Shown: positions 8,243 through 16,866, counted from the stretch's first letter. The stretch is 19,952 bases of DNA from Gracilaria caudata (GCA_030374735.1 JASCIV010000442.1:1-19952); one strand, 5' to 3'. The notes: generated by a model not told the origin, from the sequence alone. Made by a program: numbers and translations.

Positions 8243-8680
8243 ATGGACAACCTCCCAAGATTGTCTGGGTTGAAGAGGGACAAGCTCGAAGCTCCACAGA
8301 TTGAGCTCTACGCCAGATCTCCAGCGTTAAGTCCGGGCGATTCTCCTAGCTCTTCCTCCGTTAAGCAGCGCAAGGAGAACGATCGACTTCGAGTCACGGT
8401 TGAATCCGGTCCCATCATCGGAAAACGCGGCGAGGTTAGGTTGCGGTGTACCCCGCGCTTTTTGAATAACATACCTGGATACGAGAAACAAACCACTCCA
8501 CAGCTTCTTGTGTTTATGGGGCTTCCTGAATACTTGGCGAGAGGAGATCCGTACGATTCAACCACTGAGATTGGTGGCGATTACTGGAGTGCGGCTGTAG
8601 ATGGTAAGAGTGCTGTGCGTGCTTATTGTGAGAATATGGCAGAATGTGGGGAGATGGCGTATGATCTTGAGGAAGATTAG
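8243..8680 (+). CDS. B1: array protein B, 145 residues
   Basis: ATG at 8243, TAG at 8678-8680. It begins DNLPRLSGLKRDK, followed by a Ser/Pro-rich segment with several SP dipeptides and a basic patch (SVKQRKENDR) at about 26-48. Then comes a conserved core at about 69-125 (TPRFLN, GYEKQTTPQLL, GLPEYLARGDPY, GGDYWSAAVDGKSAV) and an acidic end (YDLEED). Compared with B2 it has mostly conservative changes, and its indels are in-frame (AVDGKS against AVDAHGKS). Both signs point to protein-level selection. I recognise no family. The SP-rich basic N-terminus would suit a phosphoregulated or nuclear protein, but that is a guess. A short upstream ORF overlaps the start. Confidence 0.72.
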   Translation: MDNLPRLSGLKRDKLEAPQIELYARSPALSPGDSPSSSSVKQRKENDRLRVTVESGPIIGKRGEVRLRCTPRFLNNIPGYEKQTTPQLLVFMGLPEYLARGDPYDSTTEIGGDYWSAAVDGKSAVRAYCENMAECGEMAYDLEED

Positions 8681-8880
8681 AAGCACGTATGGAATGGAAA
8701 GCGCATGTTGAAGCGGAACGCTTTGAGGAGAGCGGCAGAGGGCACTCGGAAGAGGTTTGGAAGCTGTGATGTTTGTGGTGCTCTTATGACAGCTGTTGGG
8801 ATTGGATCCATCATTCCTAGAAGATCCTTTGGCGAACACCGCGCTTACGACGTTCTACGTTTGTACGAACAACGGCTCTG

Positions 8881-9700
8881 CTCCGAAATTGTGCAAGGAT
8901 TGACCTCTGCGTAAACTGGAACTCCGCTCTTCAATGAGTTGGGCTTTCGTACTGCTGTGCTGTGAAGACAGGTTATTCGACAACTCTTCGTTCTCGTGGC
9001 ATCCTCGCCGGTAACTACAGCTCTTGTTCCTGTTTCGCTGTCGGTGCTGTAGAAATCCCACGCACAAAGCTTCTGCTCTCAATATGGTACAAAACGAGGA
9101 GTTCATCCAGGTATTGAGTTTTTTCTCTTCAGCTCCATTCGATTCTGCGATTACGTGAAACCCCTCAGAAGAATGTTGAGATTGTTTCCAGAAGCTCGCG
9201 CAAGAGACCGATGAACCACTACGCACACCAGCCCACAAATACACACTTTCTCCGATGGAGATTCCGGAGATCCCGGTCGCTCTTGATGGATACTTTTCAC
9301 GCGTTCCGCACCACTTCTGCGTCTCAAGCTTCCCCTCGGTGGCCGTGTAGTGCACCTAATCAATGGAGACTTTCTACATAACCAAAGCGTTGCTCACCCA
9401 GTACTCACTCGATGTCCTCAATGCAATTATACCATAGACCTCGTGGTGATTGACACCAAGCGTCGTCAGATCCCCTGAGATCGCCCTTACCACAATTCCC
9501 CCACCGAGACGATTCCTCCTTGGTGCGCCTAGAAAAATGGACAAATACGCGCTCCAGTGCGTGCTCGTCGAACGTAAACGTCTGACGATGATGATGATGA
9601 TGATGAGGGGGACTGAACAGAATATGCGTTGGTTGTTTTTTCAGGCAGCTCTGCGATTCATTGTAGTTCTTCCTTCACTGTTCTCATAATACAACGAGAT
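8881..9700 (-). pseudogene. D1: decayed array gene D
   Basis: Read on the minus strand, protein-like segments align with D2 in the same order. They are NCGKGDLRGSDDA (about 9500-9460), WCGTRE...PSRATGISG...GESVYLWAG (about 9320-9225), HSSEGFHVIAESNG...TWMNSS (about 9170-9095) and STDSETGTRAVVTGEDATR (about 9048-8990). Differences from D2 are conservative (TGE/TGD, TRAVV/AKALV). Frameshifts and stops separate the pieces, and a (GAT)6 run at 9587-9604 is absent from D2. It lies convergent to B1. It was once a protein-coding gene and has no recognised family. Confidence 0.5.
9587..9604 (+). repeat. (GAT)6 microsatellite
   Basis: Six exact GAT units in the D1 region. The unit 2 equivalent (about 14271) has only a short GATGACG, so the run expanded in unit 1. 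Confidence 0.8.
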
Positions 9701-9830
9701 ATCAAGGTAGTGCACGGCACCTTCGTCGCTCTTTCACCATCCGTTATCCTCAAGAATCGAAAGCCTAAACTCATCGTATTGCGCATATCCGTAACTGCGG
9801 ACAAAGAAACCAATTCTCTCGGATTCTGAA

Positions 9831-10183
9831 CGCTCCATAAGGATCCGTTCCATGAGTTGTACTAAACTATCAAGTAATACCTTTCAATAATGTATAGCTT
9901 TATCATTGCCGAATAAAATCTTACAAAGGAATTCGGTCATCGATGATCATCTTCGGAAATAACTCTCCTGTTGGATAATATGTGATGCGCACTGGAGAAC
10001 AGCTCCAAGATTACCGTACTTGTATTCATCCTGGACTGACCAGGTCTTGACGACCATGTCTGGGTTGACCATGTGGTAGTTCACTTTCATTTTTTTCCTT
10101 CATGCACTTGGCGTGGCTGCGTCGCTGTCGTCCAGTCCTTCGGTACTAATCGTGTGCCTCTACAGAAAAGCTCTTGAAAGAAG
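9831..10183. other. Non-coding array segment, partly unit-1-specific
   Basis: 9831-9995 matches 14505-14670 in unit 2 (GAACGCT, TATGAGTTG/CATGAGTTG, CTTTATCATTGCC, TCATCGATNATCATC). After about 10000 no counterpart is seen in unit 2 until just before A. No gene seen. Confidence 0.5.
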
Positions 10184-10465
10184 TCAAAAGTTAGGAAACA
10201 AGTCCTGCACATATCGAACAATAAAGAGTAGTCTGTAGCATATTACAACGCCTTTCATGTGTTCCTTTCCCGCTGCTGGTAGGTCGACGAAAACACTTCT
10301 TCCTTGGTAGTGGTAGAGATTCAAATATTGTCGAAACTGACTCGTGAACATTGTAGTTACTGAATGTGATTCTTCTGCTCCAAATCGAAAAGGACATCTA
10401 CTTTCATATGCGTTTTTCTTCACAAACCTTCCCCCTCTTGTAGACTTGACATCACAACCGTTCAT
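10184..10465 (-). CDS. Unit-1-specific ORF, 93 residues
   Basis: ATG at 10465-10463, TGA at 10186-10184. The product has a normal amino-acid balance: a basic N-terminus (STRGGRFVKKNAYESRC), a middle with FTSQFRQYLNLYHYQGRSVF, and a hydrophobic C-terminus (GVVICYRLLFIVRYVQDLF) that could be a membrane-associating helix. It lies in about 600 bases that unit 2 lacks, between the D and A regions. It may therefore be an insertion into unit 1 or a gene lost from unit 2. I recognise no family and it has no second copy to test selection. Confidence 0.4.
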   Translation of the reverse strand: MNGCDVKSTRGGRFVKKNAYESRCPFRFGAEESHSVTTMFTSQFRQYLNLYHYQGRSVFVDLPAAGKEHMKGVVICYRLLFIVRYVQDLFPNF

Positions 10466-10613
10466 CTACAGTGGAGGTCCTTACATGGAGCTTGCCTCGT
10501 ACCGGTTCTGACCAAAGAGTGTGAACACATCTCAAAGGCAGCAAGAAACGCCACAGCCCTTCAAAACGAACTCCACACCTGCAGGCCCATAGGTGAGACC
10601 ACGCTTGTTTCTC

Positions 10614-11414
10614 TCAGAAGCAACCGAAAAACCCACCCATCCATTCTCCAAGCTTTCCCATTACCTTACCAAAACCGTCAACAATCCCACAAACTCTTGA
10701 CTTCAGCATCTTCATGATGCACCCCAGCTGTTTTGATTCCCAGAACTTGAACACTCCAAACATCCTCCATGGTCCAAACGAATGCTCCGACGCCATTCGT
10801 TCTCGCACTGCCCGCACCATATCCTCATTTAGCTCCCAACCATTCGAAGCTCCTGAAACAGGGCTTGGCCTCGTGGAGCGCAACTGGTACGGTATGTGCT
10901 CCCTGTTCCACATATCCGCATCTTCGGGCGGGCTTCCATTCATGCTCAGGTGAATGTCTTTGAGCCTCTGGACCCATTGTCTCGCCTCTGGCGAAATAAT
11001 AATTTCGTCCTCTTCGTTCAGTTTTGTGACTCCAGAGGAGGACATAAAGACTGGATCTCGACAATTATTTCTCGCTTTAGCACGAGAGCTGTTTTTTGAA
11101 CGAACAACCCAGTCCACAGGATTGTGTTTGTTCGTTTGGTTAACACGCCTCTGTGTTCTCAGTGGGCGTTGCTCTCTGTTCACTTGTCCGTTACCGACTT
11201 CGTGCGGTAAACGCCACGAGGTTCCAGTCGCCCGGACGTTCAAAGCATTTCCATGCCTGTTCCCGTTACGTGCTCCTCCCACATTGTTGGCTGTTTGGAT
11301 TGGAGTAGCCCTTAAACTCTCTAAGGCGTCGCGTCTTTCAGCGTCCACTTCTCTCTTTAATTCATCGAATATGGACAGACTCTCAGCCGATGGTGTAAAA
11401 CCCGGTGGGGACAT
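10614..11414 (-). CDS. A1: array protein A, 266 residues (intact copy)
   Basis: ATG at 11414-11412, TGA at 10616-10614. I chose this ATG because all three copies keep a Met here, followed by a shared FTPSAESLSIFD; the longer open frames upstream diverge. Conserved blocks are residues 6-36 (an acidic/basic helix, DELKREVDAERRDALES), 63-75 (TGTSWRLPHEVGN), 98-106 (NPVDWVVRS), 136-173 (DEIIISPEARQWVQRLKDIH, then GSP-EDADMW) and about 175-220. The last 40 residues (KMLKSRVCGIVDGFGKVMGK...GGFFGCF) are an amphipathic, Gly/Cys/Phe-rich tail that could bind membrane. There is no signal peptide at the chosen start. No family recognised. It is transcribed away from unit 2, and the TGCAT-N7-ATGCA block lies about 207 bases upstream. 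Confidence 0.78.
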   Translation of the reverse strand: MSPPGFTPSAESLSIFDELKREVDAERRDALESLRATPIQTANNVGGARNGNRHGNALNVRATGTSWRLPHEVGNGQVNREQRPLRTQRRVNQTNKHNPVDWVVRSKNSSRAKARNNCRDPVFMSSSGVTKLNEEDEIIISPEARQWVQRLKDIHLSMNGSPPEDADMWNREHIPYQLRSTRPSPVSGASNGWELNEDMVRAVRERMASEHSFGPWRMFGVFKFWESKQLGCIMKMLKSRVCGIVDGFGKVMGKLGEWMGGFFGCF

Positions 11415-11451
11415 TTTGCAGCTGTTGTGGAAGGAATAGATTATACAAGAG

Positions 11452-11471
11452 ATAACTCCAGAACTCCAGAA
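11452..11471 (-). repeat. Direct repeat in the A1 leader
   Basis: TCTGGAGTTCTGGAGTTATC contains two tandem CTGGAGTT units about 40 bases before the A1 ATG. The same duplicated motif precedes A2 (15791-15810) but is degenerate before A3. Confidence 0.55.
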
Positions 11472-11620
11472 GAAAGAATGTTGAGCTGATGCTGGTGTGT
11501 ACAAACAAATGGTGCAGAAATACTCGGAGGTGAAGCGGGTTCAACTCCGCAGTGATTCTAATGAAATGTATTGCTGAAATTTTCATCCTCTCCGAATGCC
11601 TCTAACGCCGTGGTTGTCGG

Positions 11621-11649
11621 TGCATTTCGTGTATGCATTCTATTCCCCA
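11621..11649. promoter_or_regulatory. Conserved TGCAT-N7-ATGCA block upstream of A1
   Basis: A 29-base block starting TGCATTTCGTGTATGCATTC is identical upstream of A1, A2 and A3. It contains an inverted TGCAT/ATGCA pair. Its distance to the chosen ATG is 207, 207 and 197 bases. It is probably a promoter element of the A genes. Confidence 0.5.
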
Positions 11650-12070
11650 CGTTGCTTTCAGTCGAACTAGTGATGTTGCCCAATGCAGACATCAGGAGCT
11701 GCTGATTTTCATGGAAAAGCAATCGCTCGTGAATGAACTAAGGGGCCTCCAGTTTGTACGTAAGAAGTCGAACGAAGAAGAAGGACGTTGACGCCAAAAA
11801 TAGCTGAGCTCAGGTAAACTTTATCTGCAAAATGTTCTTATTTATTTTGCTGAAGTGTTGAATTATCTTTTTGGCACATTAACGCACGGGCATCCTCTAG
11901 AAAATGAAGAAAGAAATGCTTTGAATATATGTTCATTGGCAGGGTACCACCATGATCAAGCTAACTTTACAGGCGTAGATGCCGAGAGAAGTGAAGCCCG
12001 AGACGAAATCCTGTAACTCCTGATTGGTAATGTTATCGCTGTATCGCATGCGGAGTCCGCCACGTCACGA

Positions 12071-12090
12071 GTCACGTGAGGTGACGTCAC
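12071..12090. promoter_or_regulatory. TCACGTGA + TGACGTCA composite site, unit 2
   Basis: A TCACGTGA palindrome (G-box/E-box type) abuts GTGACGTCAC (cAMP-response-element type), followed by CCAATAACC. The same pair occurs at 16983-17002 and 19061-19080. It lies 837 bases before B2 and next to the E start, so it could serve a divergent pair. Confidence 0.55.
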
Positions 12091-12259
12091 ACCAATAACC
12101 CCAACCTCGCGGTGGACACGTTATCAACTTGGCCACCAAATACACTTGTTCGTGCATGAGCTCAATCATTGCGCCGATGAGCACATTGCTAGTCGACGAC
12201 GAGACGCCGCCAGTGCATTTCTGATTTGGCAATGCGGATGAGCCTGCGAAGGTACGAAG

Positions 12260-12559
12260 ATGAGCGTCGTCAACATAACGAGATGCTCACTTTCTTACCT
12301 CGCATCAATGAACGTGACGAACAATATCGCGTATGCCACTTATCGCAACTCCATTTTCCTTGGTGCGGTCGCCCTTTCCGGTTTGTTGCGAACTGATGCA
12401 AGCCTATGTCGAATCACACAAGAAGTTGCCCGCTATGCTTCCCAGACCGCATCCGAGTTCTTCGTTCCTACTTTTCCTTACTTCACCTCCAGCACGCCGC
12501 CAGGTGTTTTGGCTGCTGTCTATCGGGTGCTGACTGTGCAACACGGTGCTGAATCATAA
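12260..12559 (+). CDS. C2: doubtful ORF C, 99 residues
   Basis: ATG at 12260, TAA at 12557-12559. It shares a segment with unit 4 in the same frame: TNNIAYATYRNSIFLGAVA here, TNNLAYATYRSSIFLGVVA there. TASEFF-PT-PY also follows at the same spacing. After that the two copies diverge and end at different stops. Unit 4 has no ATG in this frame and unit 1 is frameshifted. So this is either a small, dying gene or part of the B leader that stayed open by chance. Confidence 0.3.
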   Translation: MSVVNITRCSLSYLASMNVTNNIAYATYRNSIFLGAVALSGLLRTDASLCRITQEVARYASQTASEFFVPTFPYFTSSTPPGVLAAVYRVLTVQHGAES

Positions 12560-12756
12560 CCGTACCCGTTTGAACGGCTTGGCTACTATCTTACCTTCCA
12601 CGTACCTCGCAACATGTCGTTCACAACGTCTGCGAACAAGTGCGGGCACAGGGGGGTTTCATCTGCGAAGAAGCACCGGCTATTATCATTTGTATTTCGT
12701 CCGGTTAGTCGCCGCAACGCTCCGATCGAGAATTGTCTTTCCGCTTGAGGCATTGG

Positions 12757-12796
12757 CCGGAGAGGCCGGCCGAAATCATTTCATCTAGTGACCAAG
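12757..12796 (+). promoter_or_regulatory. Conserved GGCCGGCC block upstream of B2
   Basis: Same block as at 8091; GGCCGGCC at 12764-12771 begins 144 bases before the B2 ATG. Confidence 0.45.
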
Positions 12797-12907
12797 TGCT
12801 TCAATCTCTACTCTTTTCGATCCTCCTCCCACACCTCTGAGGTGCAAACGACGTTCTCCAGATTGCTCTTCTACCAGGTACATGTCCACAGCTAGTGAAA
12901 ACGCATC

Positions 12908-13351
12908 ATGAACAACCTCCCAAGACTGTCTGGGTTGAAGCGGGACAAGCCGGAAACTCCGCAGATTGATTTCTACGTCAAATCTCCAGCGTCAAGCGCG
13001 CCCAATTCTCCTAGATCGCCATCCGTTAAGCAGCGGAAAGGGAATGATCGACTGGGAGTTCCTTTGGAATCCAGCCCCGTCAGTGGAAAGCGCGGCGAGG
13101 TTTGTTTGCGGTCCACACCACGCTTCTTGAATGACATATCTGGATACGAGAAACAAACCATTCCACAGCTTCTTGCGTCTCTGGGGTTTCCTGAGTACTT
13201 GACGAGAGGAGATCCGTACGCTTTGACTACTCAGATTGGTGGCGATTTCTGGAGTGCGGCTGTGGATGCACATGGTAAGAGTGCTGTGGGTGCTTCGTGT
13301 AAGAATAGGCCAGCACGTCGGGAGGTGGTGTATGATCTTGAAGATGCCTAG
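12908..13351 (+). CDS. B2: array protein B, 147 residues
   Basis: ATG at 12908, TAG at 13349-13351. It matches B1 nearly end to end: NNLPRLSGLKRDKPETPQI, an SP-rich linker (SPASSAPNSPRSPSVKQRK), TPRFLNDISGYEKQTIPQLL, GFPEYLTRGDPYALTTQIGG, then DFWSAAVDAHGKSAV and YDLEDA. Two extra codons (Ala-His) appear in the core relative to B1. The C-terminal 20 residues are more divergent (CKNRPARREV). An upstream ORF beginning MSTASENAS ends with a TGA that overlaps the B2 start as ATGA. Downstream, CATACAT and ATGTATG (13357-13363 and 13374-13380) can form a hairpin just after the stop. Confidence 0.72.
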   Translation: MNNLPRLSGLKRDKPETPQIDFYVKSPASSAPNSPRSPSVKQRKGNDRLGVPLESSPVSGKRGEVCLRSTPRFLNDISGYEKQTIPQLLASLGFPEYLTRGDPYALTTQIGGDFWSAAVDAHGKSAVGASCKNRPARREVVYDLEDA

Positions 13352-13666
13352 AAAGACATACATCCTGAACAGAATGTATGGAATGGAAAGCGCTTGTTGC
13401 TAGTGGAACGTTTTGAGGAAAGTGGCAGATGGGCCTGGAAGAGTCTCGGAAGCTGTGTTGTTTGTGGCCTAAAGTAACAGCTTTTGGAATTAGCATCGGT
13501 CTTAGGACGTTTTTTTGGCGAGCATGACGCGTAAGACATTCTGGATATGTACGGAAAACAGTTCTGCATCGATATTAAGCAAAGATAGATCTCTTCGTAA
13601 GTGGGAACTATGTTCTTTGGTGGTTGGACTTTCATACTGCTCGTGGCGTGACTAGCACTGCTTAGT

Positions 13667-14390
13667 TTACAGGTCTTCGTTTCTAGTAGCATCATCGCCA
13701 GTAACCAAAGCTTTCGCTCCCGTTTGGCTCTCGCTGCTGCAGATATCCGATGTGCAAAGCTCTGCTCGCGATGTCGTACTCAAAGAGGCGTTCATCCAAG
13801 TATGGAGTTCATTCTCCTCTGGCCCATTCAATTCTGCGATTGCATGAGACCCCTCAGATGAATGTTAGGATCAGTTCCAAACGCTCGCGCTCGGAACCGA
13901 TGAGCTAGTGCTTTCACCAGCCCACATAGACGCACTCTCTCCAGCGGAGATCCCTGACGCTCTTGATGGAACTGTTTCACGCCTTCCACACCAGTTCCGC
14001 GCTTCATGTCTTCCTCTCGGTGGAGGGGTAGTGCGCTTCACCCATGGGGACTTCATGACCAACACCATGTTCCCCAGTACTCTCGCGCTTACCACGATGC
14101 AATGTTGCGATACACCTCCATGATAGCCAGCACGCGTCGTCAGATCCCTTGAGCTCGCCCATCTCGCAATTCTGCATCTGAAACCAATCATGTTCGGCGC
14201 GCCAACAGAATCCATTGTTGCTGACCATGAAACTCTTCGCTCTGATGCGTGCTCGAGGCACGTAAACTTTTGATGACGCTGACGGGCTGCTGAACGGACA
14301 TTGCGTCTTTCGTTGCTTTCTTCACGGAGCTCTGCGATTCCCTGCGGTTCTCCCTGCACTGTTCACTTAACACAACGAGATATCAAGCTG
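13667..14390 (-). pseudogene. D2: decayed array gene D
   Basis: Minus-strand segments align with D1: NCEMGELKGSDDA (about 14175-14135), NWCGRRE...PSRASGISAGES (about 14010-13935), HSSEGSHAIAELNG...TWMNAS (about 13863-13787) and SSESQTGAKALVTGDDATR (about 13740-13680), then a TAA at 13669-13667. TGA and TAA codons interrupt the middle (about 13880-13868), and frames change upstream of about 14050. A 9-base in-frame gap against D1 (ISGISIG/ISAG) also suggests past coding. It lies convergent to B2. Confidence 0.5.
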
Positions 14391-14394
14391 GCGC

Positions 14395-14950
14395 ACTGGG
14401 CCTTCATCTCTCAATGAGCAATCGTGATCATGACGAATCGAATCGGCAAACACAATGCAATTCTTTTGTCCGCCATACTGCGCATGTAAGCAATGCTTCC
14501 GCATTCTGAACGCTGGTCAACGATCCCTTCTATGAGTTGCACTACCTCGAAAATGTCAAGTAAAACCATTCAATATCATCAAGCTTTATCATTGCCAACC
14601 AAAATACTACTTTCAAATCAATCATCGATCACCATCCTCGGAAACAACTCGGCGGTTGGACGCTCATGCAGGGGAGAACACACCATGAATGCTTTGCCCC
14701 ACCTCGCAGTCAACATGACACTTGCCGGAACCACGGCGTGCGCTCGAGATCAGAGCTCGTATCGCTCCGTTCTCCACGTTTTCGACGGAGCTGATGCACA
14801 TTCAGCCAAGGGCATGCGCGCAAGTGGCGAGCTGCCATACGTTGTCTCTCGTCTTGCCTTTTTGGATCTTTTTCGAGATCGGCATATGTGCTGCGAAGTG
14901 GAGAAGAGCTCCACAACAGCAGGCCAAAGATAAGACGATGCCCGTTTTTC
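14395..14950. other. Array segment with no clear gene
   Basis: 14505-14670 matches 9831-9995 in unit 1. Overlapping frames at 14493-14933 (plus), 14710-14988 (minus) and 14722-15087 (plus) conflict with each other, and none has support from unit 1. The unit-1-specific 93-residue ORF has no counterpart here. Confidence 0.45.
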
Positions 14951-15756
14951 TTAGAAGCACCCGAAAAACCCACCCATCCATTCTCCAAGCTTTCCCATCA
15001 CCTTACCAAAACTGTCAACAATCCCACAAACTCTTGACTTCAGCATCTTCACGACACACCCCAGCTGTTTTGATTCCCAGAATTTGAAATTCCAAACATC
15101 CTCCAAGGTCCAAACGAATGCTCCGACGCCATTCGTTCTCGCACTCCTCGCACCAGGTCTTCGTTCAACTCCCACCCGTTCGAAGCTCCCGAGACTGGGC
15201 TTGGCCTCGTGGAGCGCAACTGGTACGGTATGTGCTCCCTGTTCCACATATCTTCGTCTTCGGCCGGGCTTCCGTTCATGCTCAGGTGAATGTCTTTGAG
15301 CCTCTGGACCCACTGTCTCGCTTCTGGTGAAATAAATATTTCGTCCTCCTTGTTCAGTTTTCTGACTCCAGAAGAGGACATAAAGACTGGTTCTCGACAA
15401 TTATTTCTCGCTTTAGCACGAGAGCTGTTTTTTGAACGAACAACCCAGTCCACAGGATTGTGTTTGTTCGTTTGGGGTTGGTTAACACGCCTCTGTGTTC
15501 TCAGTCGGCGTTGCTCTCTGTTCACTTCTTCATTACCGACTTCGTGCGGTAAACGCCACGAAGTTCCAGTCGCCGGGACGTTCAAAGCATTTCCATGCCT
15601 GTTCCCGTTACGTACTCCTTCCACATTGTTGGCTGTTTGGCTTGGAATAGCCCTTACACTCTCTAACGCATCGCGTCTTTCAGCGTCAACTTCTCTCTTT
15701 AGTTGATCGAATATCGAGAGACTCTCGGCCGATGGTGTAAAACTTGGTGACGACAT
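14951..15756 (-). pseudogene. A2: array protein A, C-terminal frameshift
   Basis: ATG at 15756-15754. It reads as a close relative of A1 (FTPSAESLSIFDQLKREVDA, TGTSWRLPHEVGN, NPVDWVVRSKNSS, FISPEARQWVQRLKDIHLSM), with a two-codon insertion (Pro-Gln, about 15475). A single missing base near 15087-15091, compared with A1, moves translation out of frame right after GPWRMFG. The frame then stops at 15051-15049 after 235 residues. The conserved tail (KMLKSRVCGIVDSFGKVMGK...FFGCF) remains intact in the other frame to 14951. Either the mutation is recent or a tail-less protein is made. Its upstream block at 15963-15991 is intact. Confidence 0.72.
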
Positions 15757-15962
15757 TGTGCAGCTGTTGTGGAAGGAATAGATTGTACAAACGATAACTC
15801 CAGAACTCCAGACCAAAGATAGTAGAGCTGATGCAGATGTGTACAAACAAATGGTACAGAAACTCTCAGAAGTGAAGCGGGTTCAACTCCGCAGTGATTC
15901 TAATGAAATGTATTGCTGATATTTTCATCCTCTCCGACTAACTCTAACGCCGTGTTTGTCAG

Positions 15963-15991
15963 TGCATTTCGTGTATGCATTCTATTCCCCA
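15963..15991. promoter_or_regulatory. Conserved TGCAT-N7-ATGCA block upstream of A2
   Basis: Identical 29-base block to 11621-11649, 207 bases from the A2 ATG. Confidence 0.5.
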
Positions 15992-16180
15992 ATTTGCTTT
16001 CAGTGGAACTAGTGATGTTGCCCAATGCAGACATCAAGAGCTACAGTTTGTACACAAGAGCCCAAACGAAGAACGTTGACGCCGAAAATAACTGAGCTCA
16101 TACTAAGCTGCGATATGTTTTTCATTTTTTTGCAGAAGTGTTGAATTATCTTTTAAGCACATTCACGCACGGGCGAGAGA

Positions 16181-16442
16181 ATACAGCGGACTCAACCCCA
16201 ATGCCTCACCACTTAAACCAAAAATTTAGGTAGAGGATTGCGTTGGCGGAATGGGAGCTTGTGTGACGACAGAGATCGAGCGGGAGATGCGTGGTTCAAA
16301 ACATACTACTGTAGAGTTAAACTTTGGAAACGGGTTGTGTTTCGCATTTGATGGTGCTTCATGTCTTTTATGGAGGACTGATGCCGAAATGTGACGAAGA
16401 GAGAAGCAGCAGCTAATATAAAATCATTTATATTGAAGTTAT
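16181..16442. other. Inter-unit segment, no gene seen
   Basis: No protein-like frame on either strand. Only weak resemblance to 6300-6490 (for example GGTTGTG) in unit 1. Confidence 0.4.
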
Positions 16443-16858
16443 TCAGAGGCGATGTGACTCAGAAGCCCTTGACGAAAGAATTGGTTTCCGTATTCTCTCA
16501 CATAACACAATCTTGGTAGGAATCAATTCCAAATGTGAGCTTGGAACTCTAATATTTTTCGGAGCGTTTCCGATGGAATCTGCGCCTGTGGACTTCAATA
16601 CAACTTTTAACTTTTTGTCCTTAATCCAAATATACAGAGCTTCCGAAGCACACACGTGACAGCGATAATCATTCGGTCAGCAAAAGAATGCTCTCATGAT
16701 GTACGGAAGCGGCATCTTCGTTAACATGTACTGCGATTTGCTTCCAGAGTGGAATGGTGTTGAGAACAAATTTTTACGTATCTCCGTAAACGCCTTATTC
16801 GTGTACAACAAGCTCGTCCGAACCCTCTATAAAATGAAGAGGTTCTTGGAATATGGTC
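16443..16858 (-). pseudogene. E3: decayed array gene E
   Basis: Pieces in order on the minus strand are MTIFQEPLHFIEGSDELVVH (from ATG 16858), ending in TAA; RYVKFVLNTIPLWKQIAVHV then NEDAASVHHES (another frame), ending in TGA; and ADSIGNAPKN...ERIRKPILSSRAS, ending at 16443. The second and third pieces match E1, and the first matches the E4 remnant. Frame changes and stops between them mean no full protein. The matching frames in independent copies show E was once coding. Function unknown. Confidence 0.5.
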
Positions 16859-16866
16859 ATTGGCAG
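16846..16866. repeat. Junction motif TTGGAATATGGTCATTGGCA
   Basis: A conserved motif at the E start recurs at 11921-11942 and 18082-18100. On the minus strand it encodes the first residues of E (LPM-x-I). In units 2 and 4 the sequence around it is where E was cut away. Confidence 0.5.

Larger units (their letters stand above)
6490..11840. repeat. Array unit 1 (most complete copy: E-F-C-B-D-orf-A)
   Basis: Blocks of this stretch recur to the right. 6491-6880 resembles 16443-16800, 7000-7350 resembles 18220-18860, and 7530-8680 resembles 12150-13351 and 19100-end. 8690-9990 resembles 13370-14680, and 10614-11800 resembles 14951-16090 and 17090-17985. Order and orientation agree in every copy. 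Similarity is highest in A and B and lowest between genes. The boundaries are approximate and no terminal repeats or target-site duplications were found. Confidence 0.75.
11840..16180. repeat. Array unit 2 (C-B-D-A; E and F mostly deleted)
   Basis: It begins with a trace of E (minus strand, ATG at about 11935, MNIYSKHFFLHFLED) joined at once to the regulatory stretch at 12040-12170, so E and F are missing. From 12150 on it follows unit 1 through C, B, D and A to about 16090. The 11850-11900 segment (GAAGTGTTGAATTATCTTTT, then GCACATTAACGCACGGGC) recurs at 16135-16173. This marks a shared boundary block between units. Confidence 0.7.

Noticed and set aside
10954..11439. 161-residue plus-strand frame opposite A1 (and its equivalents at 15290-15706 and 17196-17537)
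   Set aside because: It is antisense to A and stays open mainly because A is conserved; the changes between copies fit selection on A instead.
11415..11504. Longer N-terminus for A1 (also for A2 and A3)
   Set aside because: The upstream frame begins with TTG, not ATG, and diverges between copies, while the internal Met is shared by all three.
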